A DNA stretch of 64,000 bases from Saccharicrinis sp. UBA6048 (GTDB lineage Bacteria > Bacteroidota > Bacteroidia > Bacteroidales > Marinilabiliaceae), in NCBI GenBank assembly GCA_002429115.1, contig DIYS01000073.1, forward strand, positions 23,730 to 87,729, given 5' to 3'. The translations under genes and the position numbers were made by a program. The number at the start of each line of letters is the position of its first letter. The first letter of the stretch is position 1. The notes beneath the pieces were generated by a model, which did not search any database, was not told the origin of the DNA, and saw nothing but the letters and a program-made list of their open reading frames with translations. Positions 45,813 through 54,807 of this stretch are shown here, piece after piece.

Positions 45813-46967
45813 GTGAGAGATATTGTGTTGAATAAGAGAAAGATAGGGCGTGTTTATACGAACCTAAGAGGCTGGAGGACAAGTCGCAAGATAATGATTA
45901 TAGAATCTGACGACTGGGGCAGTGTGAGAATGCCATCCAAAGATGTATATGACAAATGTTTAAGAGCCGGCTACCCAGTAGATAAACGACCATACGAGCG
46001 ATATGACTCAATCGCTAGTGAAGAGGACTTAGAATTGTTGTTCAACTTGTTAAGTTCTTATAAGGATATAAAAGGAAACCATCCCATTATTACTGCTAAT
46101 TGTTTAGTGGCTAATCCGGATTTTGAAAAGATTAAAGCCGATAATTATAACAATTACCATTATGAACTAATCACTGAAACCTTTAAAAAATATCCGAAGC
46201 ACAGTAATAATTTTAATTTATGGAAACAAGGGATGAACTCAAAAGTATTCCATCCGCAATACCATGGACGCGAACATGTAAATGTAAGTCTTCTGTTGGG
46301 AGATTTACAAAAAGGTAAGGAAAATGCACATTTTGGTTTTGCAAATGGTATGCCCGGATGTATACCCTTAGGTCCAAAAGCTATTGGAAATAGGTATGTT
46401 GAAGCAATGCGTTATTCTTCCATCAAGGACAAAAAGGATAAATTAAACATTTACCTGGAAGGATTAGACATCTTTGAAAGATTATTTGGATTTAGGTCAT
46501 ATTCAATAATACCTCCCAACTATATATGGAGCCTCGATTATAATGAAGCTGTTAACAAATCAGGTGTTAAATTCATTCAAAGCATCCGAATGATTAAAGA
46601 GCCGGTGATTGGCAAAGATAAAGTCATTAAACATGATATATACTTGGGTAAGAAGAATAAGTTTGGTCAGGTTTATGGTGTTCGAAATGTAACCTTTGAA
46701 CCTACCTCTGTTAAGAAAGGTGTACAATCATTTGTTGATCAGTGTTTAATGGAGATGAATATAGCCTTCAAAATGGGTAAGCCCGCAGTAATTAGTAGCC
46801 ATCGAATCAATTATGTTGGATTTATAGATCCCGGTAACCGAGACAGATCTTTGAACATGTTAGAACAAATTCTGACTACTGCCATCAAGCGTTGGCCTGA
46901 TTTGGAATTTATGACCTCAGACCAACTGGGGCGTATAATCCTTGGCCACAATTACGAAAATAATTAG
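45813..46967 (+). CDS. Divergent CE4/NodB-like protein (paralogue A)
   Basis: This 384-residue protein starts with GTG. It has IIESDDWGSVRMPS at residues 29-42, a variant of NodB motif 1 with two Asp after Ser, and HPQYHGREHVNVS with His at 147, 151 and 155, equivalent to the HxxxH metal site. A late ISSHRINYVGFIDPGNRD is strictly shared with the paralogue at 56054. Together these suggest a metal-dependent deacetylase-like barrel outside the classical CE4 definition. No signal peptide is seen, so it is probably cytoplasmic. The next gene downstream is an ATP-grasp protein. Substrate unknown. Confidence 0.7.
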   Translation: MRDIVLNKRKIGRVYTNLRGWRTSRKIMIIESDDWGSVRMPSKDVYDKCLRAGYPVDKRPYERYDSIASEEDLELLFNLLSSYKDIKGNHPIITANCLVANPDFEKIKADNYNNYHYELITETFKKYPKHSNNFNLWKQGMNSKVFHPQYHGREHVNVSLLLGDLQKGKENAHFGFANGMPGCIPLGPKAIGNRYVEAMRYSSIKDKKDKLNIYLEGLDIFERLFGFRSYSIIPPNYIWSLDYNEAVNKSGVKFIQSIRMIKEPVIGKDKVIKHDIYLGKKNKFGQVYGVRNVTFEPTSVKKGVQSFVDQCLMEMNIAFKMGKPAVISSHRINYVGFIDPGNRDRSLNMLEQILTTAIKRWPDLEFMTSDQLGRIILGHNYENN

Positions 46968-47291
46968 TTTCAGTAAGAAGTAGTCTTGTAAGTTATAGCT
47001 GAAAATTAATTCGACTTTTGTTTTAGTTACGCACACACATGAATAATTTGAAGGTGGTAATTGGGAAGTAAACCAGATCTTTTATCTTTCACAGGGTTAG
47101 CTCACTGAAAGAGTGGGTAATAGTGATTAAAAAAAGAACATGAATTGAGCTGTTAAATCCTGTAATTTAATGAAATACCTCAACCAATAGTTTGGAGGTT
47201 AAATTTCTTACCATTTCACATTAAGCATTGATTAAGCAATTTCGTCTTTAAGTATATTCTTTTAATCAGTTTTAATTAAAAAATCTGATCC
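46968..47291. other. Intergenic region, no gene seen
   Basis: This 324-base AT-rich gap holds a weak hairpin near 47099-47117 (CTCACT with AGTGGG) and two neighbouring ATTAAGC direct repeats near 47221-47239. No promoter box was convincing. Confidence 0.4.
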
Positions 47292-48332
47292 ATGAAAATA
47301 GCAATTCATCAACGTAAGACATCGTTTAGCGAAAAATGGATTAAATATTGCCAGGATAATAATCTGGATTATAAGATTGTTGATTGTTACGATAGCAATA
47401 TAATTAATGAGTTAAAGGATTGTGACGCTTTAATGTGGCACCATTATCATGCCAGTACTAAAGATATTCATTTTGCTAAGGAGCTGATATACTCATTGGA
47501 AATGGCAGGCAAAATAGTATTTCCTAATTTCCGTACAACCTGGCACTTTGATGATAAACTGGGACAAAAATATTTGTTAGAAGCTTTTGACTGTCCTGCT
47601 GTTCCTGCCTATGGATTTTACTCAAAACAAGATGCTTTAAAATGGGCCCGTGAAACCAGTTTTCCAAAAGTTTTTAAGCTACGTGGTGGGGCCGGGGCTG
47701 ATCATGTTCGACTGGTTCCTGATTATAAAAAATGTGTATCATTAATTAATCAGGCATTTGGAAAAGGATTTAAGCAGTATAATGGTTTTAGCAATTTAAA
47801 GGAACGTTGGCGTAAGTTTAAAGCCGGCAAAACAAAATTTGCTGATGTTATGGTTGGTGTAGGTCGTTTATTTATAACCACGCCTTATTCTCGTATTCAT
47901 GGAAGAGACAAAGGGTATATATACTTTCAGGATTTTATCCCAAATAATACACACGATATTCGTGTTACCTGTATCTATGGTAAGTGCTTTGCATCACGTC
48001 GACTTGTCCGGCCAGGTGATTTTCGAGCCTCTGGAAGTGGCTTGTCCGACTGGGATATAAAAAAGGTTCCTGAGCAGGCCTTGAAAACGGCATTTGATCT
48101 GGCAAAACGATTAAAGCTTCAATCTGTTGCTCTGGATTTTGTGATGAATGGCAATACGCCTTTGATTGTTGAGATGAGTTACGGATTTGGATATCATCCT
48201 GATATGTTCAAATTTGGATATTGGGATGAGGAATTAAATTATTACCCTGGTGAATTCAACCCACAAGGGTGGATGGTTGAAGGTGTAATCAATTCAGTCC
48301 ATGCCAATAAGGTAAATAGCAGCCTGTATTAG
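47292..48332 (+). CDS. ATP-grasp domain protein (partner of CE4-like A)
   Basis: This 346-residue protein has an N-terminal pre-ATP-grasp Rossmann-like part (IAIHQRKTSFSEKWIKYC, with DALMWHHYH), then an ATP-grasp core. FPKVFKLRGGAGADHVRLV near residues 125-143 carries the nucleotide-binding lysine and glycine-rich loop. QSVALDFVMNGNTPLIVEMSYGFGYHPD near 278-305 carries the D and E metal ligands. ATP-grasp enzymes join a carboxylate, through an acyl phosphate, to an amine or other nucleophile. Its position right after the CE4-like gene suggests it attaches a group to a sugar amine. That is inference. No signal peptide. Confidence 0.78.
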   Translation: MKIAIHQRKTSFSEKWIKYCQDNNLDYKIVDCYDSNIINELKDCDALMWHHYHASTKDIHFAKELIYSLEMAGKIVFPNFRTTWHFDDKLGQKYLLEAFDCPAVPAYGFYSKQDALKWARETSFPKVFKLRGGAGADHVRLVPDYKKCVSLINQAFGKGFKQYNGFSNLKERWRKFKAGKTKFADVMVGVGRLFITTPYSRIHGRDKGYIYFQDFIPNNTHDIRVTCIYGKCFASRRLVRPGDFRASGSGLSDWDIKKVPEQALKTAFDLAKRLKLQSVALDFVMNGNTPLIVEMSYGFGYHPDMFKFGYWDEELNYYPGEFNPQGWMVEGVINSVHANKVNSSLY

Positions 48333-48387
48333 GTTTTTATTGAACTCCGACATATAGTAATTTCTATAAACATTTAAATTATTTAAT

Positions 48388-49449
48388 GTGAGAATTGTTT
48401 TAATACTTCCCTCTTTAGCTTCAGGTGGATTAGAGAAAGTTATCACTGAACTTGCATGGTATTTTTCCAAACAAAAGGATATTCAGGTTTCGGTTATAAG
48501 TTTAATGAAAGGTGACGTCTTTTTTCCTCTCCCTGATAATGTTAAGTTATACAGTCCGGTGTTTGGCACATCAGATTTAATACGGCCAATATACCTGATA
48601 CGACTGATGTTATGGTTAAGGAGTATGACCAAAAAGATTGCCCCTAATGTGGTTTTAAGTTTTGGAGGAAAATTTAACTCATTTGTGTTTCTTTCTGTTT
48701 ATGGATTACCTGTTCGGGTTTATATATCCGACCGTAGTCGTCCGTCCATTAGTTATGGAAGATTTTTAGATTTTTTAAACCCAAGAGTTTATAAAAAAGT
48801 GGCTGGGATAATTGCTCAAACTGAAAGAGCAAAAGAAGTAATGATTGAACGTACGGGACATTCTAATATTAAGGTAATTGGTAATCCGTTGAGAATGAAG
48901 AATGGGTTTAGCGATGAGCGAAAAAATATAATACTTAATGTTGGACGATTTGTTCAAACAAAACAACAGGAATTATTGGTGAGATATTTTTCAGAAATTA
49001 ATCCTGAAGGATGGAAAGTTTATTTTATAGGAGATGGTCCTACAATGCCTGAGGTTAAAAACGTAGTTGCTGAGTTAGGTATTGAGGATAAAATTCATTT
49101 TTGCAATGTGGTAAACAATGTGGCAGATTATTATAACAGTTGTAGTGTTTTTGCATTTACTTCAAATTCAGAAGGTTTTCCAAATGTATTAGGTGAGGCG
49201 ATGTTAGCTGGTCAGGCTTGTATAAGTTTTGATTGTGAAGCTGGACCTGCAGATTTGATTGAGGATGGTGTAAACGGATTTCTGATTGAGGAAGATGAAC
49301 ATGAAGCATATGTTGAGAGGCTTAGAGCATTAATAAATGATGAATCTTTAAGAAAAAGGTTTGGCAATAATGCAAAGGAATGCATGCTTAAGTATGACTT
49401 TGATGAGATAGGGAAACAATTCTTGGATTTCTTTAAGCAAGATATCTAA
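48388..49449 (+). CDS. Glycosyltransferase, GT4 family
   Basis: This 353-residue enzyme starts with GTG (VLILPSLASGGLEKVITELAWYFSKQ). It has VVLSFGGKFNSFVFLSVYGLPVRVYISDRSRPS and, in the C-terminal half, IILNVGRFVQTKQQELLVRYFSEI and VFAFTSNSEGFPNVLGEAMLAGQACISFDCEAGPADLIEDGVNGFL. That is a textbook GT4 donor-binding region with E-x7-E. It adds a sugar to the second repeat unit. Its stop overlaps the next start by one base. Confidence 0.9.
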   Translation: MRIVLILPSLASGGLEKVITELAWYFSKQKDIQVSVISLMKGDVFFPLPDNVKLYSPVFGTSDLIRPIYLIRLMLWLRSMTKKIAPNVVLSFGGKFNSFVFLSVYGLPVRVYISDRSRPSISYGRFLDFLNPRVYKKVAGIIAQTERAKEVMIERTGHSNIKVIGNPLRMKNGFSDERKNIILNVGRFVQTKQQELLVRYFSEINPEGWKVYFIGDGPTMPEVKNVVAELGIEDKIHFCNVVNNVADYYNSCSVFAFTSNSEGFPNVLGEAMLAGQACISFDCEAGPADLIEDGVNGFLIEEDEHEAYVERLRALINDESLRKRFGNNAKECMLKYDFDEIGKQFLDFFKQDI

Positions 49450-50585
49450 TGAGGATATTAATAAATACATCTAAATTACGATTTGGTGGCGCTATTCAGG
49501 TAGCTCTTTCCTTTATTTACGAGTGTAGAAATTTTACTGAGCACGAATATCATGTATTTGTTGGTTCAGGTGTTGGGAAGTCATTACGTGAAGAAGATTT
49601 TCCAGGGAATTTCTTCTTCTATAAAATGAATTTCGGCTCTGTTAACCTTTTAAAAACATCTGCTATCTCAGCTAAATTGTCGGAGTATGAAGATAAAATC
49701 AAACCCGATTGTGTAGTTACAACTAGCGGGCCATCCTATTGGAAGGCCAAAGTACCGCATTTAATGGGATTTAACCTGGGTAACCATATTTATTACGACT
49801 CACCATTTTATAAATCAATAAGCACGTATCGAAAAGTAAGATTCTTTTTTAAAAGGAAATTTCATTTCTGGTTTTTCAAAAGAGATGCATCAGCGTATAT
49901 AGTTCAAACTGAAGACGTAAATCAGCGGTTAAGAAAGGCTCTCGATACAAATAGTGTTTACACGGTTTCAAATACACATAGTGGCTTTTTTAATAATTTT
50001 AATGATAAAGACTTTAACCTCCCACAGAAAAAAGATGAAGAACTTTGGTTTATAACCGTTAGTTCATATTACAGACATAAGAATGTGGAAATTATCCCAT
50101 CTGTAATAAAAGAATTGGACAGAAGAGGGTATTCCGATGTCAAATTTATTTTAACTCTTCCTCCGGAAACCTTTGAAAAAGTATTTAGTAATCTGGACAA
50201 AAAGAATATAATTAATGTGGGGCCGGTTAAGCCGGAAGATTGCCCTGCACTGTACAATAAATGCGACTTTATGTTTCTGCCTACTCTGGTCGAATGTTTT
50301 TCTGCATCGTACCCCGAGGCAATGATAATGAAAAAACCAATTATCACTACTGATTTACCCTTTGCTCATAGTATTTGTAATAATGCGGCTGTGTATTTTA
50401 AGCCAATGGATGCCGTGTCAGCGACAGAAGCAATAGTGAGTGTCCTGACAAACGAGGATTTAAAGTTGAAGTTAATTAATAATGGATTGTCCAGACTTCA
50501 ACAGTTTGATAATGCCTCCGAAAGGGCCGATAAAATTTTAAAAATCTGCAAAACGTTAGTGAATGGTAACGATATTAAAGCTTAG
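49449..50585 (+). CDS. Glycosyltransferase, GT4-like
   Basis: This 378-residue protein has LINTSKLRFGGAIQVALSFIYECR at the start. VTTSGPSYWKAKVPHLMGFNLGNHIYYDSPFY lies near residue 90, and CDFMFLPTLVECFSASYPEAMIMKKPIITTDLPFAHSICNNAAVYF near 275 carries E-x7-E. The N-terminal half is less typical, as in many Bacteroidota capsule transferases. It is coupled to the previous transferase by a one-base overlap. Confidence 0.83.
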   Translation: MRILINTSKLRFGGAIQVALSFIYECRNFTEHEYHVFVGSGVGKSLREEDFPGNFFFYKMNFGSVNLLKTSAISAKLSEYEDKIKPDCVVTTSGPSYWKAKVPHLMGFNLGNHIYYDSPFYKSISTYRKVRFFFKRKFHFWFFKRDASAYIVQTEDVNQRLRKALDTNSVYTVSNTHSGFFNNFNDKDFNLPQKKDEELWFITVSSYYRHKNVEIIPSVIKELDRRGYSDVKFILTLPPETFEKVFSNLDKKNIINVGPVKPEDCPALYNKCDFMFLPTLVECFSASYPEAMIMKKPIITTDLPFAHSICNNAAVYFKPMDAVSATEAIVSVLTNEDLKLKLINNGLSRLQQFDNASERADKILKICKTLVNGNDIKA

Positions 50586-50690
50586 TAATCAAAATAGTAT
50601 CATTCATTTTAGAAATAATATCCCTTATTGGGAATATATACAATAGATAACAGTTTAAGTACTTCCAATAAAAGCATAAATGGATGAAAT

Positions 50691-50731
50691 GAGCTATAAA
50701 ATAGCTCCATTAGAAATCGAAATAGCGATTT
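50691..50731 (+). promoter_or_regulatory. Two small tandem hairpins before the fused oxidoreductase gene
   Basis: GAGCTAT/ATAGCTC (50691-50707, three-base loop) and AAATCG/CGATTT (50714-50731) lie 38-78 bases before the ATG at 50769. They might end the upstream transcript or act in the leader. Confidence 0.25.
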
Positions 50732-50768
50732 GGGCAAGTTCATTCAGAAATAATAAACCAAACTAAAC

Positions 50769-52913
50769 ATGAAGCAAATCATTCAGAATCTTAAGACCGG
50801 AGAAACTGCACTTGAGGATATTCCCGTACCAAAACCAGGCCATGGGCAGTTATTAATTAAAACATCACACTCACTTGTTTCGCTTGGAACTGAAAGGATG
50901 TTGGTGGAATTTAGCAAAGCTAATCTTATTCAAAAAGCCAAACAGCAACCGGATAAGGTTAAGCAGGTATTAGATAAAATTAAATCCGACGGCCTATTAC
51001 CAACCCTTGAAAATGTTTTTAAAAGATTGGAAGAGCCTCTGCCTCTGGGTTATTGTAATGTAGGGAAAGTTGTTGAGATAGGTAAGGGGGTAACAGGATT
51101 TTCTGTTGGTGATGTGGTGGCATCTAACGGTAAACATGCCGAGTATGTTAGTGTTGCTGAAAATCTGGTGGCGAAGGTTCCGGAAGAAGTATCACGTGAG
51201 GAAGCGGCTTTTACCGTTATTGGATCTATTAGTTTACAAGGTATCCGTTTGTGCAAGCCTACTTTTGGAGAAACAATTGTAGTTTATGGACTTGGCCTCT
51301 TAGGACTTATTGCTGTGCAGATGCTTATGGCAAATGGCTGCGATGTAATTGGAATTGATATTGACGAAAGTAAATGCGCACTGGCAAAAAAATGGGGAGC
51401 CAGAGTTATTAACCCAAATGATGGAGATGATCCTGTAAAAACGGTTATGGACATCACAGGAATGGGGGCTGACGGTGTAATTATTACCGCCTCTGCAAAA
51501 AATCATGATATTGTTTCAAATGCGGCCAAAATGAGTAGAAAAAGAGGCAGGATAGTGCTTGTTGGGGTAATTGGCTTGAATTTGAATAGGGCTGAGTTTT
51601 ATGAAAAAGAGTTAACTTTTCAGGTGTCATGCTCTTATGGACCTGGCAGGTACGATGATGATTATGAGAAAAAGGGAATCGACTACCCACTGCCATTTGT
51701 TAGATGGACAGAGAAAAGAAATTTTGAAGCGATTTTAGGAGCTATAAAAAAAGGATCTATAAATGTTAAGGATCTGATTTCAGAAGTAGTTGAGTTGAAG
51801 GATTACCAAAATATTTATAGCGCCATGGGGCGTTCCGGATCAATCGCTTCTATACTTAAATACTCCGCAGAACAAGAGGAGCTGGATAAAAAGAATAATA
51901 CAGTAGTTTTAGGTAATGGATCGTTTTTAGGAGCGAAAGCAGTAACAGCTTTTATTGGTGCTGGCAATTTTACAAAAATGACTATGCTACCAGCGTTAAA
52001 AGATTCAGGAGCTAAATTCAAGTACATTGCTTCCTCGGGAGGTGTTTCTGGTACGGCACTAGCGAAAAAATATGGTTTTACCCATAGCACGACCGACTAC
52101 GCGAATATACTTGAAGATAAAGAGGTGGATACGGTATTTATTACCACGCGACACAATTCTCATACTAAATTTGTTAATGAAGCCATAAATGCCGGGAAGC
52201 ATGTTTTTGTTGAAAAACCATTGGCAATTAACATAGAACAGCTTAATAGTGTTATTGAGAACTACCAAAGTGTTGTGGATAAGCAAGGACATCCAACATT
52301 AATGGTTGGGTTCAATCGTCGTTTTTCACCTCATTCACGCGCTATTAAAAAGGCTATCGGTGATAACATGGGACCTATAAATATTGTGGCTACCATGAAT
52401 GCGGGTTTCATTCCTCCTCAAGTATGGGTACATGATTTGGAGATAGGTGGTGGTCGTATTATCGGTGAAGCTTGTCATTATATGGATCTATGTACCTACT
52501 TTACAGGATCGGCAATTACTTCTGTTTGTATGAATAGTATGGGGGTCGATACGGATGAAAGTACAGACAACGCAAGTATTTTGCTGAAATTTGAAAACGG
52601 TAGCAATGCAGTGATAAATTATTTTGCTAACGGATCTAAAGCATATAGCAAGGAACGATTTGAAGTCTTTTCACAGGAACGAGTTTTTATCCTGGATAAT
52701 TTTAGGACTACAGAGGCTTTTGGTGTAAAAGGATTTAAGAATATAAAAACCAGAATCAATAAAGGACACAAGGAACAGTTCCATACCTATATTCAGAAGA
52801 TAAAAGAAGGAGGAGAGCCGTTGATTCCACTGAATGAAATAGTAAATGTAACAAAGGCTTCTTTTGCAGCACTTCAAAGTCTGAAGGAAAAAAAATGGAT
52901 CGACATTGACTAA
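50769..52913 (+). CDS. Bi-domain oxidoreductase: MDR dehydrogenase fused to Gfo/Idh/MocA
   Basis: This 714-residue fusion has a first half (about 1-355) that is a zinc-type alcohol dehydrogenase/MDR domain. It shows PLGYCNVGKVVEIG, VYGLGLLGLIAVQMLMANGCDVIGID near residue 178 (NAD(P) motif) and GADGVIITASA. The second half (about 385-700) is a Gfo/Idh/MocA domain with FIGAGNFTKMTMLPALKDSG near 395 and HVFVEKPLAINIEQL near 477 (EKP motif). Proteins with this exact order occur in many capsule loci, usually beside heparinase-like genes, as here. It probably makes or oxidises a nucleotide- or polymer-linked sugar; the reaction is not established. Confidence 0.9.
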   Translation: MKQIIQNLKTGETALEDIPVPKPGHGQLLIKTSHSLVSLGTERMLVEFSKANLIQKAKQQPDKVKQVLDKIKSDGLLPTLENVFKRLEEPLPLGYCNVGKVVEIGKGVTGFSVGDVVASNGKHAEYVSVAENLVAKVPEEVSREEAAFTVIGSISLQGIRLCKPTFGETIVVYGLGLLGLIAVQMLMANGCDVIGIDIDESKCALAKKWGARVINPNDGDDPVKTVMDITGMGADGVIITASAKNHDIVSNAAKMSRKRGRIVLVGVIGLNLNRAEFYEKELTFQVSCSYGPGRYDDDYEKKGIDYPLPFVRWTEKRNFEAILGAIKKGSINVKDLISEVVELKDYQNIYSAMGRSGSIASILKYSAEQEELDKKNNTVVLGNGSFLGAKAVTAFIGAGNFTKMTMLPALKDSGAKFKYIASSGGVSGTALAKKYGFTHSTTDYANILEDKEVDTVFITTRHNSHTKFVNEAINAGKHVFVEKPLAINIEQLNSVIENYQSVVDKQGHPTLMVGFNRRFSPHSRAIKKAIGDNMGPINIVATMNAGFIPPQVWVHDLEIGGGRIIGEACHYMDLCTYFTGSAITSVCMNSMGVDTDESTDNASILLKFENGSNAVINYFANGSKAYSKERFEVFSQERVFILDNFRTTEAFGVKGFKNIKTRINKGHKEQFHTYIQKIKEGGEPLIPLNEIVNVTKASFAALQSLKEKKWIDID

Positions 52914-52917
52914 AACA

Positions 52918-54807
52918 ATGCAAAAGGTTGGTAAGTTAAAAAGACTTTATTGGTATTTATTACTGATTCCAAAGCTGGGGCTTTTTAATATTGTATACGT
53001 GCAATTCTACAGGCAGCTGATTAAGTTTAACTCTTATCAGCGAAAATTTCCTATTCGAGCATTCAGGGAAGGAACTTTCTTTAGTGGTGGACCTGTAAGA
53101 AATGATTATCCAGAAGACTGGAAAGCTGAGCTGATCAAACAGGCAGATACTATTCTTGAAGGTAGATTACCCTATTATTCTTTTCACCATGTAAAGCAGA
53201 GTTCACCGCCAAATTGGTTTTTAAACCCATTTAATCAGAAAGAATGTTCCAATGTGATTGATCATTGGATGAATATCGGTGATTTTGATGAAGAGCTGGG
53301 AGATATCAAAAATATATGGGAGATATCACGCTTTGCCTGGGCTGGTGTATTAGCCAGAGCCTACAAAGTGAGTGGAAATCCAGCTTACCTTAAAACATTA
53401 AATCAATATTTTGAGAATTGGGCGGCCAGAAATCCGGTTAATCAAGGCCCAAATTGGAAATGTGGCCAGGAATCTGCATTAAGAATGTTGCGCGTATTAG
53501 ATGTACTTCTTATTCTAGGAGAAGATAAAAAGCCATCTCAGGTTGTGATTGATTTTATAAAAGGTCATCTTGATCGGGTATCATCTAATTTAAGATATGC
53601 ACTCGCGCAGCGAAATAATCATGCAACCAGTGAAGCAGCAGCGCTATTTATTGGAGGTATCTGGTTGAAATCAGTAGATCCTGCAAATAAAAAGAAGTAT
53701 CATCGATTTGAACGAATTGGCAGAGGCAACTTATTATTCGCTGTTCGAAGGCTGATTTATCCGGATGGAGCTTTTGCCCAGCATTCTGTTAATTATCACA
53801 GATTATTTTTAGATACCCTTTCACAGGTAGTATTTTGGACCAAACACCTTGAATATAATCTCAAAGCAAAAGAATTCTATAATATTTATAACAGTGCTAA
53901 AGAATGGTTATTGGATATTACAGATGAGAGCGGCAGAAGTCCAAATATTGGTTCCAATGATGGCAGTTTGTTGCAAACAAATCATGCCTGTGATTATAAC
54001 GATAACAGGCCGTCGTTACAACTGGCCTCCATGCTGATTGACGGAAGGAAGCGTTTTGACCATGGTCCCTGGGATGAAGTGCTTTATTGGTATTTAATGG
54101 ATGGTGAGGCGAATAATCAGCCACTGAAACAAAGGAAGTTCTCGAAGGTTAAAGCTTCAGGTTATGTTATTATGAATAACGCTGATTCGTGGGCTTTACT
54201 GCATTACCCTAATTATAAATTTCGACCTGCTCACAACGATGTGTTTCATTTTGATCTGTGGTCAAATGGTACAAACCTGTTGATGGATTCAGGCACATAT
54301 TCTTATAATCCTGATAAAGAAGACAACTTTGACTTTAAATCCGTTCATGCACATAACACCATTTCTTTTGATAAGCATGAGCAAATGCCACGGCTAAGCA
54401 GGTTTTTATTAGCCAAATGGGTTAAGCCCAGGTATGTTGGAAAAATAGAGAATTCTTCTGGCGATAAGTCCAGTTGGTATGGTACTTATAAAGATCATAA
54501 TGGGAACATCCATAAAAGGCAGGTTGAGTGGACGGAAAGCACTTGGATAATCAAGGATTTTTGTTCGGGAAGATCGGTTGGTTTTACTTCCGGATACAAT
54601 TTTGATAAATGCGAGTATTCGTTGGATGAAAGTAATCATACCCTGACGTTACAATGGGGTACCATTGAAATTATTGGTGCTGATAGCTTGAAAATTGTTG
54701 AACAATTTATTTCTCTTTACTACATGGATCGTAAAGAGGTTAACCGATTGGTTATAAGTTCTAAAAATAACGCTGAGTTAATAACAAAAATACATATCAG
54801 TCAGTGA
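52918..54807 (+). CDS. Heparinase II/III-like (alginate-lyase family) protein
   Basis: Start chosen at ATG 52918, five bases after the upstream stop; an overlapping TTG is less likely. This gives 629 residues. An alpha-helical toroid region (WEISRFAWAGVLARAYKVSGNPAYL, WKCGQESALRMLRVLDVLLIL, and QRNNHATSEAAALFIGGIWL near residue 240) contains the N-N-H-x-T-S element of PL-type enzymes. FPDGAFAQHS-type sequence (YPDGAFAQHSVNYHRLF near 283) and a beta-sandwich with FRPAHNDVFHFDLWSNGTNLLMDSGTYSYN near 440 follow. No signal peptide is apparent. In capsule loci this family may edit the polymer; lyase activity is inferred from fold. Confidence 0.87.
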   Translation: MQKVGKLKRLYWYLLLIPKLGLFNIVYVQFYRQLIKFNSYQRKFPIRAFREGTFFSGGPVRNDYPEDWKAELIKQADTILEGRLPYYSFHHVKQSSPPNWFLNPFNQKECSNVIDHWMNIGDFDEELGDIKNIWEISRFAWAGVLARAYKVSGNPAYLKTLNQYFENWAARNPVNQGPNWKCGQESALRMLRVLDVLLILGEDKKPSQVVIDFIKGHLDRVSSNLRYALAQRNNHATSEAAALFIGGIWLKSVDPANKKKYHRFERIGRGNLLFAVRRLIYPDGAFAQHSVNYHRLFLDTLSQVVFWTKHLEYNLKAKEFYNIYNSAKEWLLDITDESGRSPNIGSNDGSLLQTNHACDYNDNRPSLQLASMLIDGRKRFDHGPWDEVLYWYLMDGEANNQPLKQRKFSKVKASGYVIMNNADSWALLHYPNYKFRPAHNDVFHFDLWSNGTNLLMDSGTYSYNPDKEDNFDFKSVHAHNTISFDKHEQMPRLSRFLLAKWVKPRYVGKIENSSGDKSSWYGTYKDHNGNIHKRQVEWTESTWIIKDFCSGRSVGFTSGYNFDKCEYSLDESNHTLTLQWGTIEIIGADSLKIVEQFISLYYMDRKEVNRLVISSKNNAELITKIHISQ

